Part shown: piece by piece, positions 43,476 through 57,144 of the stretch
Position numbering within the stretch: position 1 is the stretch's first letter
Layout of the letters: every line of letters begins with the position of its first letter
Origin: Duganella flavida
GTDB taxonomy: Bacteria; Pseudomonadota; Gammaproteobacteria; Burkholderiales; Burkholderiaceae_D
Direction of reading: 5' to 3'
Assembly: GCF_009857445.1 (NCBI RefSeq)
Contig: NZ_WWCN01000003.1
Span: 124,001-188,000 of the forward strand
DNA length: 64,000 nucleotides
The notes under the pieces: generated by a model
What the model was told of the DNA's origin: nothing
Seen by the model: only the letters and a program-made list of their open reading frames with translations
The model's database searches: none
Made by a program: the position numbers and the translations under genes

Positions 43476-46400
43476 CTAAAGGGCATCCACGATATTGACG
43501 GACATTCTTGGCTGGCCCAGCTGGGTTTGCATGACACAATTCCGGCCGCTGTCCTTGGCGCGGTACAAGGCCTGGTCGGCGGCCTTGAGCAATAGCTCCG
43601 GCGTCTGTTTTTCACTAGGGATGATGGATGCCACGCCGATGCTGATGGTGACGCAGCCGGCCGGGGCAAGGGCGTGCGGGATGGCCAGCGCCTGGATTTC
43701 GGCGCGGATCTTGTCCGCCATCTCGGCCGCCTGTGCAGCGCTGTTGAGCGGCGCGATGAAAGCGAATTCCTCGCCGCCGTAGCGCGCTGCCACATCGGCA
43801 GCGCGGTGTACGCCAGCGTCCAGTATGCGTGCCACCTCACGCAAGCAGGCGTCGCCGGCTTGGTGGCCGTAGTTGTCGTTGTACAGTTTGAAGCAGTCAA
43901 CGTCCAGCATGGCCAGCGCCAGCGGCTCCTGGCAGCGATGGGCGCGGCCCCATTCGCGCAGCAGCGCTTCGTCAAAGCTGCGCCGGTTGGCTAGTCCGGT
44001 CAGACCGTCGGTGGTGGACAGGGCGGTCAGCTTGCGGTTGGATTCTTCCAGTTCCCGGGTGCGCAGCTGGACCAGTGCCGCCAGCTCGTGCGCGCGCCGG
44101 GTCAGTGCCCGTACACGCAAGCGATACAGTGTGACGATAATCGCAATCACCAGCAGCACTGCACCGGTACGGAACCACCAAGTGCTCCAGAACGGTGGCG
44201 TTACAGTGATGGGCAGGACGTACTCCTCGCTGACCATGCCCTTGTTGGTGTACGCGCGCAGATGGAAGCGGTAGCTGCCGGGCGCAAGAAAGGTGTAGGT
44301 GGCGATCGGCTGGCCGGCGTCGGCTTGCACCCACTGGCGGTCGAAGCCTTCCATCCAGTAGGCGTAGGTGTTGCGCTTGGGCGCGGCGTAGTGCAGGGCG
44401 GCGAATTCCAGCGTCAGCACGGCGGCGTTCCACGGGATGGTCAGGGCGCGCGGCGCCATCACCGGGCCTTCCAGTTGCACGCCTTTGAGGCGCGGGCTGC
44501 GGCTCAACGAACGGTCGTAGATGCGGATATCGCTGATGGTCGCTTGCGGCACGGTCGGCGTGCGTAGCGGCAGTTCCGGGTAGACGGCGGTGATGCCGGT
44601 GGTGCCGCCGTAATACAGTTTGCCGTCGCTGGTGCGGGTCGAGGAGGCCTGGTACAAGCCGTCGGTCAGGCCGTCGTCGGCGGAATAGTGGGTGAAGGCG
44701 CCGGTGTTGGGATCGAGCCGCGACAGGCCGCGCACGGTGCTGATCCACAAAATGCCGGACCAGTCGCTCTCGATAGACTCGACCAGCACAGCGCCGATCT
44801 CGCCCGGACCGGTGTAGCGGTGGAAGGCTGGCACACCGTCGCGGCCAGGCACCATGCGATCCAGGCCGCGCGCCGTGCCGATCCAGATGGTGCCGTACAT
44901 GTCTTCGTACAGGCAGGTGATCTTGTCGCTGCTGATGGTGTCCTGCCGCTGCGGATCGTGACGGAAGTGCTGGAAGCGGTCATCGTCGCCGGCCATCATA
45001 TCCAGTCCGCTGCCGCGGAAAAATTCGCCGACCCAGACTCGCCCCTGCGAATCCTCCAGCACTGCGCTGGCTTCGTTGATGGCGCGGCTGTCCGGCCGTT
45101 CTTCCTGGTGCACGTAGCGCCGCGTGGTGCTGCCAGCGGGATCGTAGCGCATCAAGCTGGCGCCGGTGGCAAGCCACAGCACACCGCCGCGTCCCGGCGC
45201 GATGGAATTGACGAAGTTATCGGCAGGGATCTCGAAGTTGATCGAAGCCAGCTTGCCGCCCGCATGATCGAGCCGGTTCATACCCTTGGCCGTGCCTATC
45301 CACAGCGGACCGTTGTCCGGCTGCTGGTACAAGCTGTAGACCGAATTGTGATTCAAGCCGCCGTGCGGGCCAGCGGCCGTGTAGTGATGCAGGATGCGTT
45401 TGCGCGCCGGGTCGAACAGCAGCAGGCCGTCGTCCACGCCCAGCCAGATCTGGCCGTCGTTGGCCGCTGCTATGGTGCGCACGAAATTCGACGACGGGAA
45501 GCTGTCCGGCGCCACATCGCGCGGGATGATACGTTCCAGCCCATAGTTACCCAGGTTGGCGCGCGATACGCCGTCGGTAAAGCTGCCGATCCACAGCGTG
45601 CTATTGCGGTCTTCCATGACCGTGTTGACGGCGTTGCTGGGCAGGCTGTGGCCATCTTCGGCCCGATGGGTGTAGGTTTGCACCAGCTGCAGGTCCAGCG
45701 TCCAGCGCATCAGGCCTTCGGTGCGGGTGCTGACCCAGGCGTTGTCGTGGCTATCGAAGTAGATATTGTTCACACGTCCGCGCGCACCATCGAGATGCTG
45801 GCGCTCGCCCCACGGTGTGCCGTTCTTCCACACCACCAGCCCGGCGTCGGTGCCCATCCATAGCCGGCCATCGGGCGCGAAGCGCATGGCGCGCACGTCG
45901 TTCAGTTTCGCATCCGGCCGCTGCTCGCTATCCAGTCGCAGGTGGGTGAAGCCTTGCGCATCCGGCGCCAGGTAGCTCAAGCCGCCGGGCCAGTTGGCGG
46001 CCCATAAGCCGCCCTTGGGATCGAGCGCGATGGCGTTGACGTCGTTATAGCCCAGCGCATCGGCGCGCGTAGGGTCGGCCTGGTACATGCGGAACTTGCC
46101 GCTGGCCGGATCGAAGTGCTGCAGGCCGCCCCATGTCGCCAACCACAATCCCGTGCCGCCGTCGCCGATGATGCGGCGGATGATGCGCGTGTTGCGTTGT
46201 CTGGAATCGGGGTGGTAGCGCTGGAAGCTGTTGGCATCGGGATCGAAGCGCGCCAGGCCTTCGTCGGTGCCGACCCAGATGCGGCCTCGCGCGTCTTCGT
46301 GCAAGGCGCCGATGCGGCCTGCCGGTAGCGTAGATGGATTGGCCGGATCGTTAGCGTAGCGGATGGCGCGCCGCCCGTCGTAGCGAAACAAGCCGCCCTC

Positions 46401-46586
46401 GATGGTGCCGATCCAGATGTAGCCTTGTTTATCCTGCAGCAGCGACACAATAGACTGGCTGTCCGGCCCGAGCGATTCAATCGCTTCAAAGGTCAGCGGC
46501 AGCTTCGGTGGCGGCGTGGCGGCGCTGCATGGTTGGAGCAGGCAGGCCAGCAAAATGCAGCACAATGAGAATCCCGGTACGCGCAT
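43476..46586 (-). CDS. Propeller-sensor GGDEF diguanylate cyclase
   Basis: A 1,036-residue protein: signal peptide (ILLACLLQPCSAA), a periplasmic 'reg_prop' propeller of about 12-14 repeats (GYIWIGTIEGGLFRYDGR type, residues 45-700), a Y_Y_Y domain (about 735-800), one membrane helix (about 820), a short coiled coil and a GGDEF domain. The active loop is RYGGEEFAF, and the inhibitory site RAAD sits in the usual place, so product inhibition is expected. It links an external signal to cyclic di-GMP. This sensor half is like that of the kinase at 25034-30061. Confidence 0.92.
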   Translation of the reverse strand: MRVPGFSLCCILLACLLQPCSAATPPPKLPLTFEAIESLGPDSQSIVSLLQDKQGYIWIGTIEGGLFRYDGRRAIRYANDPANPSTLPAGRIGALHEDARGRIWVGTDEGLARFDPDANSFQRYHPDSRQRNTRIIRRIIGDGGTGLWLATWGGLQHFDPASGKFRMYQADPTRADALGYNDVNAIALDPKGGLWAANWPGGLSYLAPDAQGFTHLRLDSEQRPDAKLNDVRAMRFAPDGRLWMGTDAGLVVWKNGTPWGERQHLDGARGRVNNIYFDSHDNAWVSTRTEGLMRWTLDLQLVQTYTHRAEDGHSLPSNAVNTVMEDRNSTLWIGSFTDGVSRANLGNYGLERIIPRDVAPDSFPSSNFVRTIAAANDGQIWLGVDDGLLLFDPARKRILHHYTAAGPHGGLNHNSVYSLYQQPDNGPLWIGTAKGMNRLDHAGGKLASINFEIPADNFVNSIAPGRGGVLWLATGASLMRYDPAGSTTRRYVHQEERPDSRAINEASAVLEDSQGRVWVGEFFRGSGLDMMAGDDDRFQHFRHDPQRQDTISSDKITCLYEDMYGTIWIGTARGLDRMVPGRDGVPAFHRYTGPGEIGAVLVESIESDWSGILWISTVRGLSRLDPNTGAFTHYSADDGLTDGLYQASSTRTSDGKLYYGGTTGITAVYPELPLRTPTVPQATISDIRIYDRSLSRSPRLKGVQLEGPVMAPRALTIPWNAAVLTLEFAALHYAAPKRNTYAYWMEGFDRQWVQADAGQPIATYTFLAPGSYRFHLRAYTNKGMVSEEYVLPITVTPPFWSTWWFRTGAVLLVIAIIVTLYRLRVRALTRRAHELAALVQLRTRELEESNRKLTALSTTDGLTGLANRRSFDEALLREWGRAHRCQEPLALAMLDVDCFKLYNDNYGHQAGDACLREVARILDAGVHRAADVAARYGGEEFAFIAPLNSAAQAAEMADKIRAEIQALAIPHALAPAGCVTISIGVASIIPSEKQTPELLLKAADQALYRAKDSGRNCVMQTQLGQPRMSVNIVDAL

Positions 46587-46650
46587 CGTTGTAGAGACAT
46601 TTGGTGAGAATTCCGCGTTAAGCTGACTATCAGCGCGGGCCAGTCAAACG

Positions 46651-50199
<3,549 letters not shown>

Positions 50200-50223
50200 G
50201 GCAGGTTCTTGGGGTTGTCAACG

Positions 50224-52032
50224 ATGAGCCACTATAGCGTAAATATTGTCATAATGGTTTGGCATTCGTGGTGGCAGCGGGTTATATTTTCGTATCTTGT
50301 TCATAGTGAGTTCACCTTGTTAATTGTCGCCTTATCGGTGGCATTCGCCGCGCTGGCCGGACTGCTGTCCGCAGCGAATTTCGTCCGCCAGAAGGCGTGG
50401 CGCCAGGATGCGCAGCGGCGCAGCGATGAAACGGATCGCCGCTCGCGCGTGCTGGCCGATACGCTGCCGCTGCTGATCGCCTACATCGACCGCGACCTGC
50501 GCTATCGCTTCGCCAACGCTTACTACCGCAGCGAGTGGGGTATCGATCCGCAAGCCATGATCGGCAAGACCGTCAGCGAGGTCTTTGGCGCGGCGGCCGA
50601 GTCGTGGCTAGACGACCTGCGCTCAGCGCTGGCAGGCCGCCGCCTGCATTTCGAGCGTGAATTCGACGGCGCCGGCGGCGTGCGCCACTTCCTGGTCGAT
50701 CTGGTGCCGGACGTGGGCTCGGATGGCAAGGTGACTGGCTTCTACCTCACTGCGATGAATATCACGGACCGCAAAAACAGTGAGCAGCGCGCCGAAGCGG
50801 CCAGCCGCGCCAAGAGCGAGTTTGTGGCGAACATGAGCCACGAGATCCGCACGCCGATGAATGCGGTGCTGGGCGTGGCCTACCTGCTGGAGAACACGGC
50901 GCTCGTCCACACGCAAAAAGAATACGTGGGCATGATTCGTTCGTCTGGCCAAGTGCTGCTGGGGATCTTGAACGACGTGCTGGATTTTTCCAAGATCGAA
51001 GCCGGCCGCATGGAGCTGGCGCCGGCCGCCTTCCGTCCGTGCGAGGTGCTGGACGCGGTGGCGAATGTCATGACCTTGAACGCGGCCTCGCGCGGCATCA
51101 ACCTTGCCATCAGCGTTGATGATGAGGTGCCGCCGGTGCTGGTGGGTGACGCCATGCGCTTGCAGCAAATCCTCATCAACCTGGTCGGCAATGCGATCAA
51201 GTTCACGGAACGCGGCGGCGTGACGGTGCGGGTGGCCGTGCTGGCGCAGCAGCGCGACGGCGGTGTGCAGCTGCGCTTTTCGGTGCGCGATACCGGCATC
51301 GGCATGGACGAAGACCAGCAGCGCCGTTTGTTCTCGGCGTTCAGCCAGGCCGACGCTTCCACCACGCGCCGCTTCGGCGGCACCGGCTTGGGGCTGGCCA
51401 TCTGCCGCCGGCTGGCGGAGCTGATGGGCGGCGATATCGCAGTGCGTAGCATGCAGGGTGCGGGCAGCGAGTTTCTGGTGGCGCTGCCGTTCGGCGTTGG
51501 CGCTGCGGACGCCGAGGTAGAGGTCCCGATGTGGCAAGGCGCACCTGCGCAAGGCTGGCCGCTGCCGGATGCCGCTGCGGACGCGAAGGATGCGAAGGAT
51601 GCAGATGGCGCGGAAGGCGAGCCGTCCGATGGCGATGCGCCGCGTCTGCAGGGCCTGCGCTTGCTGCTGGTGGAAGATCATCCTCTGAACCAGGTGGTGG
51701 CACGCGGGATGCTGGAGCACGCGGGCGCCAGCGTGGATCTTGCGGAAAACGGCCAACTGGCGGTCGACCGCCTGCGCGAGCGTGCAGCCGATTACGATAT
51801 GGTGCTGATGGACGTGCAGATGCCGGTGATGGACGGCTTTGAAGCCACGCGCTATGCGCGCCGCAAGCTGGGTTTGACATTGCCGATTATCGCCATGACG
51901 GCGGGCGTGATGCAATCGGAGCAGGACCAGTGCATCGCCGCCGGCATGGACGATTTCATCGCCAAGCCGGTCGACGTCGAGCAAATGCTGGGGATCATTT
52001 CGCGCCATTGGGATGCAATTCGCGCCAGCTGA
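50224..52032 (+). CDS. PAS hybrid histidine kinase with one receiver
   Basis: A 602-residue kinase: one membrane helix (about 25-48), a PAS domain (about 75-195, [20 protein letters not shown]), HisKA ([20 protein letters not shown]), ATPase ([18 protein letters not shown]) and a receiver ([19 protein letters not shown]). The linker before the receiver is Asp/Ala-rich ([15 protein letters not shown]). The start is uncertain: ATG at 50224 or 50254, neither with a clear ribosome site. Confidence 0.88.
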   Translation: MSHYSVNIVIMVWHSWWQRVIFSYLVHSEFTLLIVALSVAFAALAGLLSAANFVRQKAWRQDAQRRSDETDRRSRVLADTLPLLIAYIDRDLRYRFANAYYRSEWGIDPQAMIGKTVSEVFGAAAESWLDDLRSALAGRRLHFEREFDGAGGVRHFLVDLVPDVGSDGKVTGFYLTAMNITDRKNSEQRAEAASRAKSEFVANMSHEIRTPMNAVLGVAYLLENTALVHTQKEYVGMIRSSGQVLLGILNDVLDFSKIEAGRMELAPAAFRPCEVLDAVANVMTLNAASRGINLAISVDDEVPPVLVGDAMRLQQILINLVGNAIKFTERGGVTVRVAVLAQQRDGGVQLRFSVRDTGIGMDEDQQRRLFSAFSQADASTTRRFGGTGLGLAICRRLAELMGGDIAVRSMQGAGSEFLVALPFGVGAADAEVEVPMWQGAPAQGWPLPDAAADAKDAKDADGAEGEPSDGDAPRLQGLRLLLVEDHPLNQVVARGMLEHAGASVDLAENGQLAVDRLRERAADYDMVLMDVQMPVMDGFEATRYARRKLGLTLPIIAMTAGVMQSEQDQCIAAGMDDFIAKPVDVEQMLGIISRHWDAIRAS

Positions 52033-52113
52033 CGACAATTCGTCGCATGGCACAGCGCAGGTATGGGACAGTGGATACAGTGGCTACACACTTTATCCAC
52101 CCAGGAGCCCAGC

Positions 52114-52521
52114 ATGTCCCGACTGATGATTGCCTTGTTGTTTGCCGCCGCCGCACCTTCCTTCGCCGCCGACCTGACCATCAACATCGACGGCGTGTCC
52201 AGCGCCGAGGGGCAGGTGATGGTGGCTGTCTTCAATTCCGCCGACACCTTCCCGGCCAAGCCGCTACGTGCGGCGGCGGTGCCTGCGCATGAGGGCACGG
52301 TGCAGCTGCAAGTGACGGACCTGCCGGCTGGCGACTACGCCTTGGCGGTCTACCATGACGCCAATGGGAACGGCAAAATGGATCGCAATTCGGTCGGCAT
52401 GCCAACTGAGGATTTCGCCTTCAGTAACAACGCCTTCGGCAAGCGCGGCGCGCCGAGCTTCGAAGATGCGCGCATCGTGCTGCCTGCCAGCGGCGCCACC
52501 ACCCGCGTCAACCTGCGCTGA
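52114..52521 (+). CDS. Exported DUF2141 domain protein
   Basis: A 135-residue protein with a signal peptide (MSRLMIALLFAAAAPSFAAD) and a DUF2141 beta-fold (LTINIDGVSSAEGQVMVAVF; YHDANGNGKMDRN). The NGNGKMD segment looks like a small metal-binding loop. CAGGAG precedes the ATG. DUF2141 genes often stand beside carotenoid oxygenase genes, as here (12 bases apart). Function unknown. Confidence 0.9.
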   Translation: MSRLMIALLFAAAAPSFAADLTINIDGVSSAEGQVMVAVFNSADTFPAKPLRAAAVPAHEGTVQLQVTDLPAGDYALAVYHDANGNGKMDRNSVGMPTEDFAFSNNAFGKRGAPSFEDARIVLPASGATTRVNLR

Positions 52522-52533
52522 ACGGAGGCCGTG

Positions 52534-53952
52534 ATGATCAACCGCCGTCAATTCCTGAGTCTTGCCGCTTTGGCTGCCGCACCGTTTCCGGTGCTGGCAG
52601 ACGTCATCATCAGCGCCCCCGGCGAGCAGGCCGGCCAGGCCACGGTGCTGGGCCGCTTGCCTGCGGACCTGCAAGGCGTCTTTTACCGCAACGGGCCGGG
52701 ACGCTATGAGCTGGGCGGCGAACGTTATCACCACTGGTTCGACGGCGACGGTTTCGCGCAGCGCTGGCAGATCGCCGACGGCAAGGTAAGCCACGCGGGA
52801 CGCTTCGTCGCCACGCAGAAATTCGAAGACGAGAGCAAGGCGGGACGTTTCCTGTATCCGGCGTTTGGCACCTACTTCGACCGCAAGGGCATGAAAAACA
52901 ACGACACCATCAACGCTGCCAATACCAACCTGCTGCCGTTCAACGGCGGCGTGTACGCGCTGTGGGAGGGCGGCTCGGCTACCGAGCTGGATCCGCAAAC
53001 GCTGGCCACGCGCGGCATCAAGACTTGGCGCAGTGATTTGAAGGCGATGCCGTTTTCGGCTCATCCGAAAATGGATCCGGACGGCGGCCTGTGGAACTTC
53101 GGCACCGCGCCGGGCGCGGACAAGCTGGTAATCTATCGCCTGAATGCAAAGGGCGAAGTGGCCCGCACCGCCATCATCCCGGTGCCGCAGTTGAATATGG
53201 TGCACGACTTTGTGGTCAGCGGCCGCCACCTGATTTTCCTGCTCGCGCCCTATGATTTCGAATCGGGCCCTGAGCGCAGCTTGCGCGAAAACCTGCTGTG
53301 GGCCGGCGATCGCCGTCCGATGCGCGCGGTGGTGGTTGCCAAGGACACGCTGGCCGTGCGCCAGGTGTTCGAATTGCCGGCACGTTCGGTTTTCCATTTC
53401 GGGAATGCTTACGAAGATGGCGGCTGCACGCGGTTCGATGCGATCCTGTACGACGGCGACGCGCTGCTCAAGACCACGCTGGAGGCGCGCGAGGCTTTGC
53501 GCCCGGTGACGGACCATCCTAGCAGCTGCATACAAATCACGCTGGACTACGCCACTGGCCAGGCGCGCGAGGCGCGGCTGTTCGGCGCCAGTGAGTTCCC
53601 GCGCGTGGCGCCGCAAGTAGTGTCGGCGCGTCACCGCAAGCTGCTGGTGCTGGGCGCCAGCGGCCATGATCTGACGCTCGACAGCGTGAACATGATCGAC
53701 ACCGACAGCGGCAAAGCAGACGGCTACGCGTTCGGTGCGGGATGGCAAGTGGAGGAGCACGTGCTAGTGCCGCGTCGCGGCGCACGTTCCGAGACCGACG
53801 GCTATGTGGTCGGCGTGGCGCAGGATACGCACCATGCCCAAACCGTGCTGACGGTGTTTGATGCACACAACATGAAGGCCGGTCCGATGGCGTTGGCACG
53901 CCTGCCATATCGCGCGCCGGTTTGCTTTCATGGTAACTTTCTGGCGACATGA
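52534..53952 (+). CDS. Exported carotenoid oxygenase (RPE65/CCD family)
   Basis: A 472-residue non-haem iron dioxygenase that cleaves carotenoids or related polyenes and stilbenes. The four iron His ligands are His177 (SAHPKMD), His224 (MVHDF), His288 (VFHFGN) and His466 (CFHGN). The N-terminus MINRRQFLSLAALAAAPF looks like a twin-arginine signal, so the enzyme may be exported folded with iron. GGAGG is placed 5 bases before the ATG at 52534; the GTG at 52531 is too close to it. It overlaps the next kinase gene by 4 bases. Substrate unknown. Confidence 0.9.
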   Translation: MINRRQFLSLAALAAAPFPVLADVIISAPGEQAGQATVLGRLPADLQGVFYRNGPGRYELGGERYHHWFDGDGFAQRWQIADGKVSHAGRFVATQKFEDESKAGRFLYPAFGTYFDRKGMKNNDTINAANTNLLPFNGGVYALWEGGSATELDPQTLATRGIKTWRSDLKAMPFSAHPKMDPDGGLWNFGTAPGADKLVIYRLNAKGEVARTAIIPVPQLNMVHDFVVSGRHLIFLLAPYDFESGPERSLRENLLWAGDRRPMRAVVVAKDTLAVRQVFELPARSVFHFGNAYEDGGCTRFDAILYDGDALLKTTLEAREALRPVTDHPSSCIQITLDYATGQAREARLFGASEFPRVAPQVVSARHRKLLVLGASGHDLTLDSVNMIDTDSGKADGYAFGAGWQVEEHVLVPRRGARSETDGYVVGVAQDTHHAQTVLTVFDAHNMKAGPMALARLPYRAPVCFHGNFLAT

Positions 53953-55136
53953 AAAATTCAATTAAATGCGCAACTGAAAATGACGGCATTCCGCCGTTGG
54001 CCCACCCGCTGGAACTGATCCCCGTGTTCCGGCGCTGGCCGAGGTCGATGGGCCGCAACCTGCTGTACACCATCATCTGGAGTTGCGGTATGGGGCTGGT
54101 GCTGGCCGCACTGGAGGTGCTGTTGATGCGCGAGGACTTCGAGTCCACCGTGCAGTTCGGGCCCTTGATGCTGATGTCCAACCTGATCGGCTTATTGATC
54201 CATGCCGGCTCGGTGCTCTCGAATCGCCTGCTGGATGGCTGGCCGCGCCGCGCACGCGGTCTGCCGCGCATCTTGTTCAGCATGACGCTGATGGGATTCA
54301 GCGTCATCACCGGCATCACGCTGGGGAACCTGATCTGGAACGGCACCGATCCAACCATACTGCTGACCAATCGCACGGTGCTAGTCGAATCGCTGGTGAT
54401 TGCGGCGGCCGTGGCGCTGCTGCTCTACATGGTGCGCAGCGCCGCCGAGCGCCGTTTCGCGCGAGCGATGGAAGAGGCGCGCCAAAAGGAATTCGTCGCA
54501 TTGAGCGCGCGCATGCTGGCCGAGGCCCGGCTGCGCGCTTTGCAGGCGCAGATCGAGCCGCACTTCTTGTATAACACGCTGGCAAATGTGGTGAGCCTGA
54601 TCGGACCGCGCCCGGCGCAAGCGCAGCACATGCTGGAGCGCTTCATCGACTACCTGCGCGCCAGCCTGGCCGCCAGCCGCAGCGAGGAAGCGACGCTGGC
54701 CTCGGAGACTCAGTTGATTGCGGCCTATCTGGATGTGCTGGCGGTGCGCATGGGAGAGCGCCTGCGCTATCGCATCGAACTGCCGGACGAGCTGCGACAG
54801 TTCAGGATCGCGCCGATGCTGCTGCAACCGGTGGTGGAAAACGCTATCGCGCATGGACTGGAACCGAAAGTGGAGGGCGGCGAGATCGTCGTCAGCGCAA
54901 GCGTGGAAGATGGCCAGGTGTGTGTGCGCATCAGCGACACCGGCGTGGGTCTGAACGAAGCCGCGCCGCGTAAGCCGGGCGGCGGCGTGGGGCTAAGTAA
55001 CCTGCGTGAACGCCTGCGCAGTTTGCACGGCGCTGCCGCCAAGGTAGAATTACTAGAAAATCAACCTTGCGGCATGACGGTGCGCCTGATGCTGCCTTTG
55101 AATGAGAGTCCAACATCGATACCATCCGCGCCCTGA
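53949..55136 (+). CDS. LytS/YehU-type sensor histidine kinase
   Basis: A 395-residue kinase of the His_kinase (PF06580) type. Four membrane helices (about 35-160) lead to the phospho-acceptor motif QAQIEPHFLYNTLANV and the ATPase part (VVENAIAHGLEP; GGGVGLSNLRERL). The start overlaps the carotenoid oxygenase stop (ATGA) and the stop overlaps the response regulator by about 22 bases, so the three are one unit. The signal is unknown; the pairing suggests a link to the oxygenase product or light, which is speculation. Confidence 0.92.
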   Translation: MKNSIKCATENDGIPPLAHPLELIPVFRRWPRSMGRNLLYTIIWSCGMGLVLAALEVLLMREDFESTVQFGPLMLMSNLIGLLIHAGSVLSNRLLDGWPRRARGLPRILFSMTLMGFSVITGITLGNLIWNGTDPTILLTNRTVLVESLVIAAAVALLLYMVRSAAERRFARAMEEARQKEFVALSARMLAEARLRALQAQIEPHFLYNTLANVVSLIGPRPAQAQHMLERFIDYLRASLAASRSEEATLASETQLIAAYLDVLAVRMGERLRYRIELPDELRQFRIAPMLLQPVVENAIAHGLEPKVEGGEIVVSASVEDGQVCVRISDTGVGLNEAAPRKPGGGVGLSNLRERLRSLHGAAAKVELLENQPCGMTVRLMLPLNESPTSIPSAP

Positions 55137-55903
55137 TTGCCGACGACGAAGCCCATTTGCGGGAATACCTGGAAGGCCAGCTGAAATCCGTCTGGCCTGA
55201 ACTGCGTGTCATCGCGCGCGCCGCCAACGGCATCGAGGCGCTGGCGATGATCGATGAGCAGGCGCCGGATGTGGTGTTCCTCGATATCCGCATGCCGGGC
55301 CTCACCGGCCTTGATGTAGCAGCGCGGCTGGTGGGCAGCGCCAAGCCGCCGCACATCGTGTTCGTGACCGCGTTCGACCAATATGCGGTGGAGGCGTTCG
55401 AGCATTCGGCGGTGGATTACCTGCTTAAGCCAGCAAGCATTGAGAGGCTGGAGAAAACCGTCGCCAAGTTGAAAGCGCGTGTGGCTGTTCCGGCGGCGGC
55501 AGTGCCGGCGGTCGCGCTGCAGGCGTTATTGGCGCAACTGGGCGCGGCGGCAGTCCCGGCGACGGCGCCAGCATCCGCGCCGCTGCAATGGATCCGCGCC
55601 TCGCACGGCGAGGAAACGCGCCTCATCGCAATCGAAGAGGTGATCTACTTCCAGAGCAACGACAAATACACCAGCGTGTTCGTGGCAGACGGCGAGAGTT
55701 TGATACGCACGCCGATCAGCAAGCTGCGCGAGCAGCTCGATGAACAGCAGTTCTGGCAGATACACCGCAGCGTGATTGTCGCTGCGCGCCATGTAGCAGG
55801 CACACGGCAGGACTTCCGCGGACGCTTGATGGTGCAGCTGAAAGGCCGCCCGGAACAGCTGGTCGTGAGCCGTAACTACGTCGACCTGTTCCGGGGGATG
55901 TAG
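55115..55903 (+). CDS. LytR/AlgR-type response regulator, non-canonical start
   Basis: A regulator of about 262 residues: receiver (RALIADDEAHLREYL; phospho-acceptor Asp57 in VVFLDIRMPG) and a C-terminal LytTR DNA-binding domain (about 150-260: GEETRLIAIEEVIYFQ; FWQIHRSVIVAARHV). The receiver frame is open back to a stop at 55103 but holds no ATG, GTG or TTG before the essential Asp-Asp pair. The natural position for the start is ATC at 55115 (would give MDTIRALIADDE, with GAGAG 6 bases before). Alternatively the ATG at 55102 would fit if one C at 55110-55111 were absent. The first in-frame usual start, TTG at 55157, cuts off the acidic pocket. Confidence 0.82.
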   Translation: MDTIRALIADDEAHLREYLEGQLKSVWPELRVIARAANGIEALAMIDEQAPDVVFLDIRMPGLTGLDVAARLVGSAKPPHIVFVTAFDQYAVEAFEHSAVDYLLKPASIERLEKTVAKLKARVAVPAAAVPAVALQALLAQLGAAAVPATAPASAPLQWIRASHGEETRLIAIEEVIYFQSNDKYTSVFVADGESLIRTPISKLREQLDEQQFWQIHRSVIVAARHVAGTRQDFRGRLMVQLKGRPEQLVVSRNYVDLFRGM

Positions 55904-55915
55904 CTAATTACTTGA

Positions 55916-57127
55916 TTACTTGGCGATGACCGGCTTGACGCGCGATGCCGCTTCCTTGGCGTTGACGCGTGCGGTTTCCACATCATCAGCGGTGGTCAGT
56001 GCCACGCCCATGCGGCGGCGGGCGAACGATTCCGGTTTGCCGAACAGGCGGATGTCGCTGTTTGGCACTTGCAGCGCATTGGCCACGCCTTCAAACGCGA
56101 TGCCGGCTGCTTCATGCTGGCCGTAGATCACCGCCGATGCACCCGGCGCTTTCAGCGCCACGTTGACCGGCAGGCCGAGGATGGCCTTGGCGTGCAGTTC
56201 GAATTCGCTTTGCACCTGGGTCGCCATGGTCACCATGCCGGTATCGTGCGGACGTGGGCTCACTTCCGAGAACCAGACCATGTCGTTCTTGACGAACAGC
56301 TCCACGCCGAACAGGCCCAGGCCACCGAGGTCGCCGGTGACTTTGGCGGCGATGTCGCGCGCGCGTTCCAGCGCCACCGGGTCCATGCGGCATGGCTGCC
56401 ACGATTCCACGTAGTCGCCTTGCACTTGCACGTGGCCGATAGGATCGCAGAACTGCGTTACTACTTTGCCGTCGGCGCCCAGCGAGCGCACGGTCAGCAG
56501 GGTGATTTCGTAGTCGAAATCGATGAAACCTTCGACGATGACGCGGCCCGAATCAACGCGGCTGCCGGCGGCGGCGTAGGCCCACGCGGCTTTCACGTCG
56601 GCGGCGGAATCCACTTTCGACTGGCCTTTGCCCGACGACGACATCACCGGCTTGACCACGCAAGGGAAACCCACGGCTGCGGCGCCGGCTTCCAGTTCTT
56701 CCAGACTGCTGGCGAAACGGTATGGCGAAGTGGCCAGGCCCAGCGTCTCAGCGGCCAGGCGGCGAATGCCTTCGCGGTTCATGGTCAGCTGCGCGGCGCG
56801 CGCGGTCGGAATGCAGGTGATCTTGCCGGCAGCTTCCAGCTCCGCCAGTTTGTCGGTGGCGATCGCTTCGATTTCCGGCACCACCAGGTCAGGTTTTTCC
56901 TGTTCGATCAGCGCGGCCAACGCGGCGCCGTCGGTCATGTTGATGACGTGGGCGCGGTGCGCAACCTGGTGGCCCGGTGCGTTCGGGTAGCGGTCAACGG
57001 CAATCACTTCCACGCCCAGTCGCTGCAGCGCGATGATGACTTCCTTACCGAGTTCGCCGGAGCCAAGCAGCATGACTTTGGTGGCGGTTGGGGACAGTGG
57101 CGTGCCGAGAGTGCGTGGAGTATGCAT
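55916..57127 (-). CDS. purT: Phosphoribosylglycinamide formyltransferase 2
   Basis: A 403-residue ATP-grasp enzyme making formyl-GAR from GAR, formate and ATP in purine synthesis. Typical blocks are [57 protein letters not shown] and [14 protein letters not shown]. It lies 17 bases after a DUF481 gene in the same direction and is convergent with the response regulator. Confidence 0.96.
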   Translation of the reverse strand: MHTPRTLGTPLSPTATKVMLLGSGELGKEVIIALQRLGVEVIAVDRYPNAPGHQVAHRAHVINMTDGAALAALIEQEKPDLVVPEIEAIATDKLAELEAAGKITCIPTARAAQLTMNREGIRRLAAETLGLATSPYRFASSLEELEAGAAAVGFPCVVKPVMSSSGKGQSKVDSAADVKAAWAYAAAGSRVDSGRVIVEGFIDFDYEITLLTVRSLGADGKVVTQFCDPIGHVQVQGDYVESWQPCRMDPVALERARDIAAKVTGDLGGLGLFGVELFVKNDMVWFSEVSPRPHDTGMVTMATQVQSEFELHAKAILGLPVNVALKAPGASAVIYGQHEAAGIAFEGVANALQVPNSDIRLFGKPESFARRRMGVALTTADDVETARVNAKEAASRVKPVIAK

Positions 57128-57144
57128 AGTAGTGATTTAAGTTT

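Noticed and set aside
55157..55903. TTG at 55157 as the real start of the LytTR regulator
   Set aside because: It would remove the conserved Asp-Asp pair of the receiver domain, while the frame upstream clearly encodes it.
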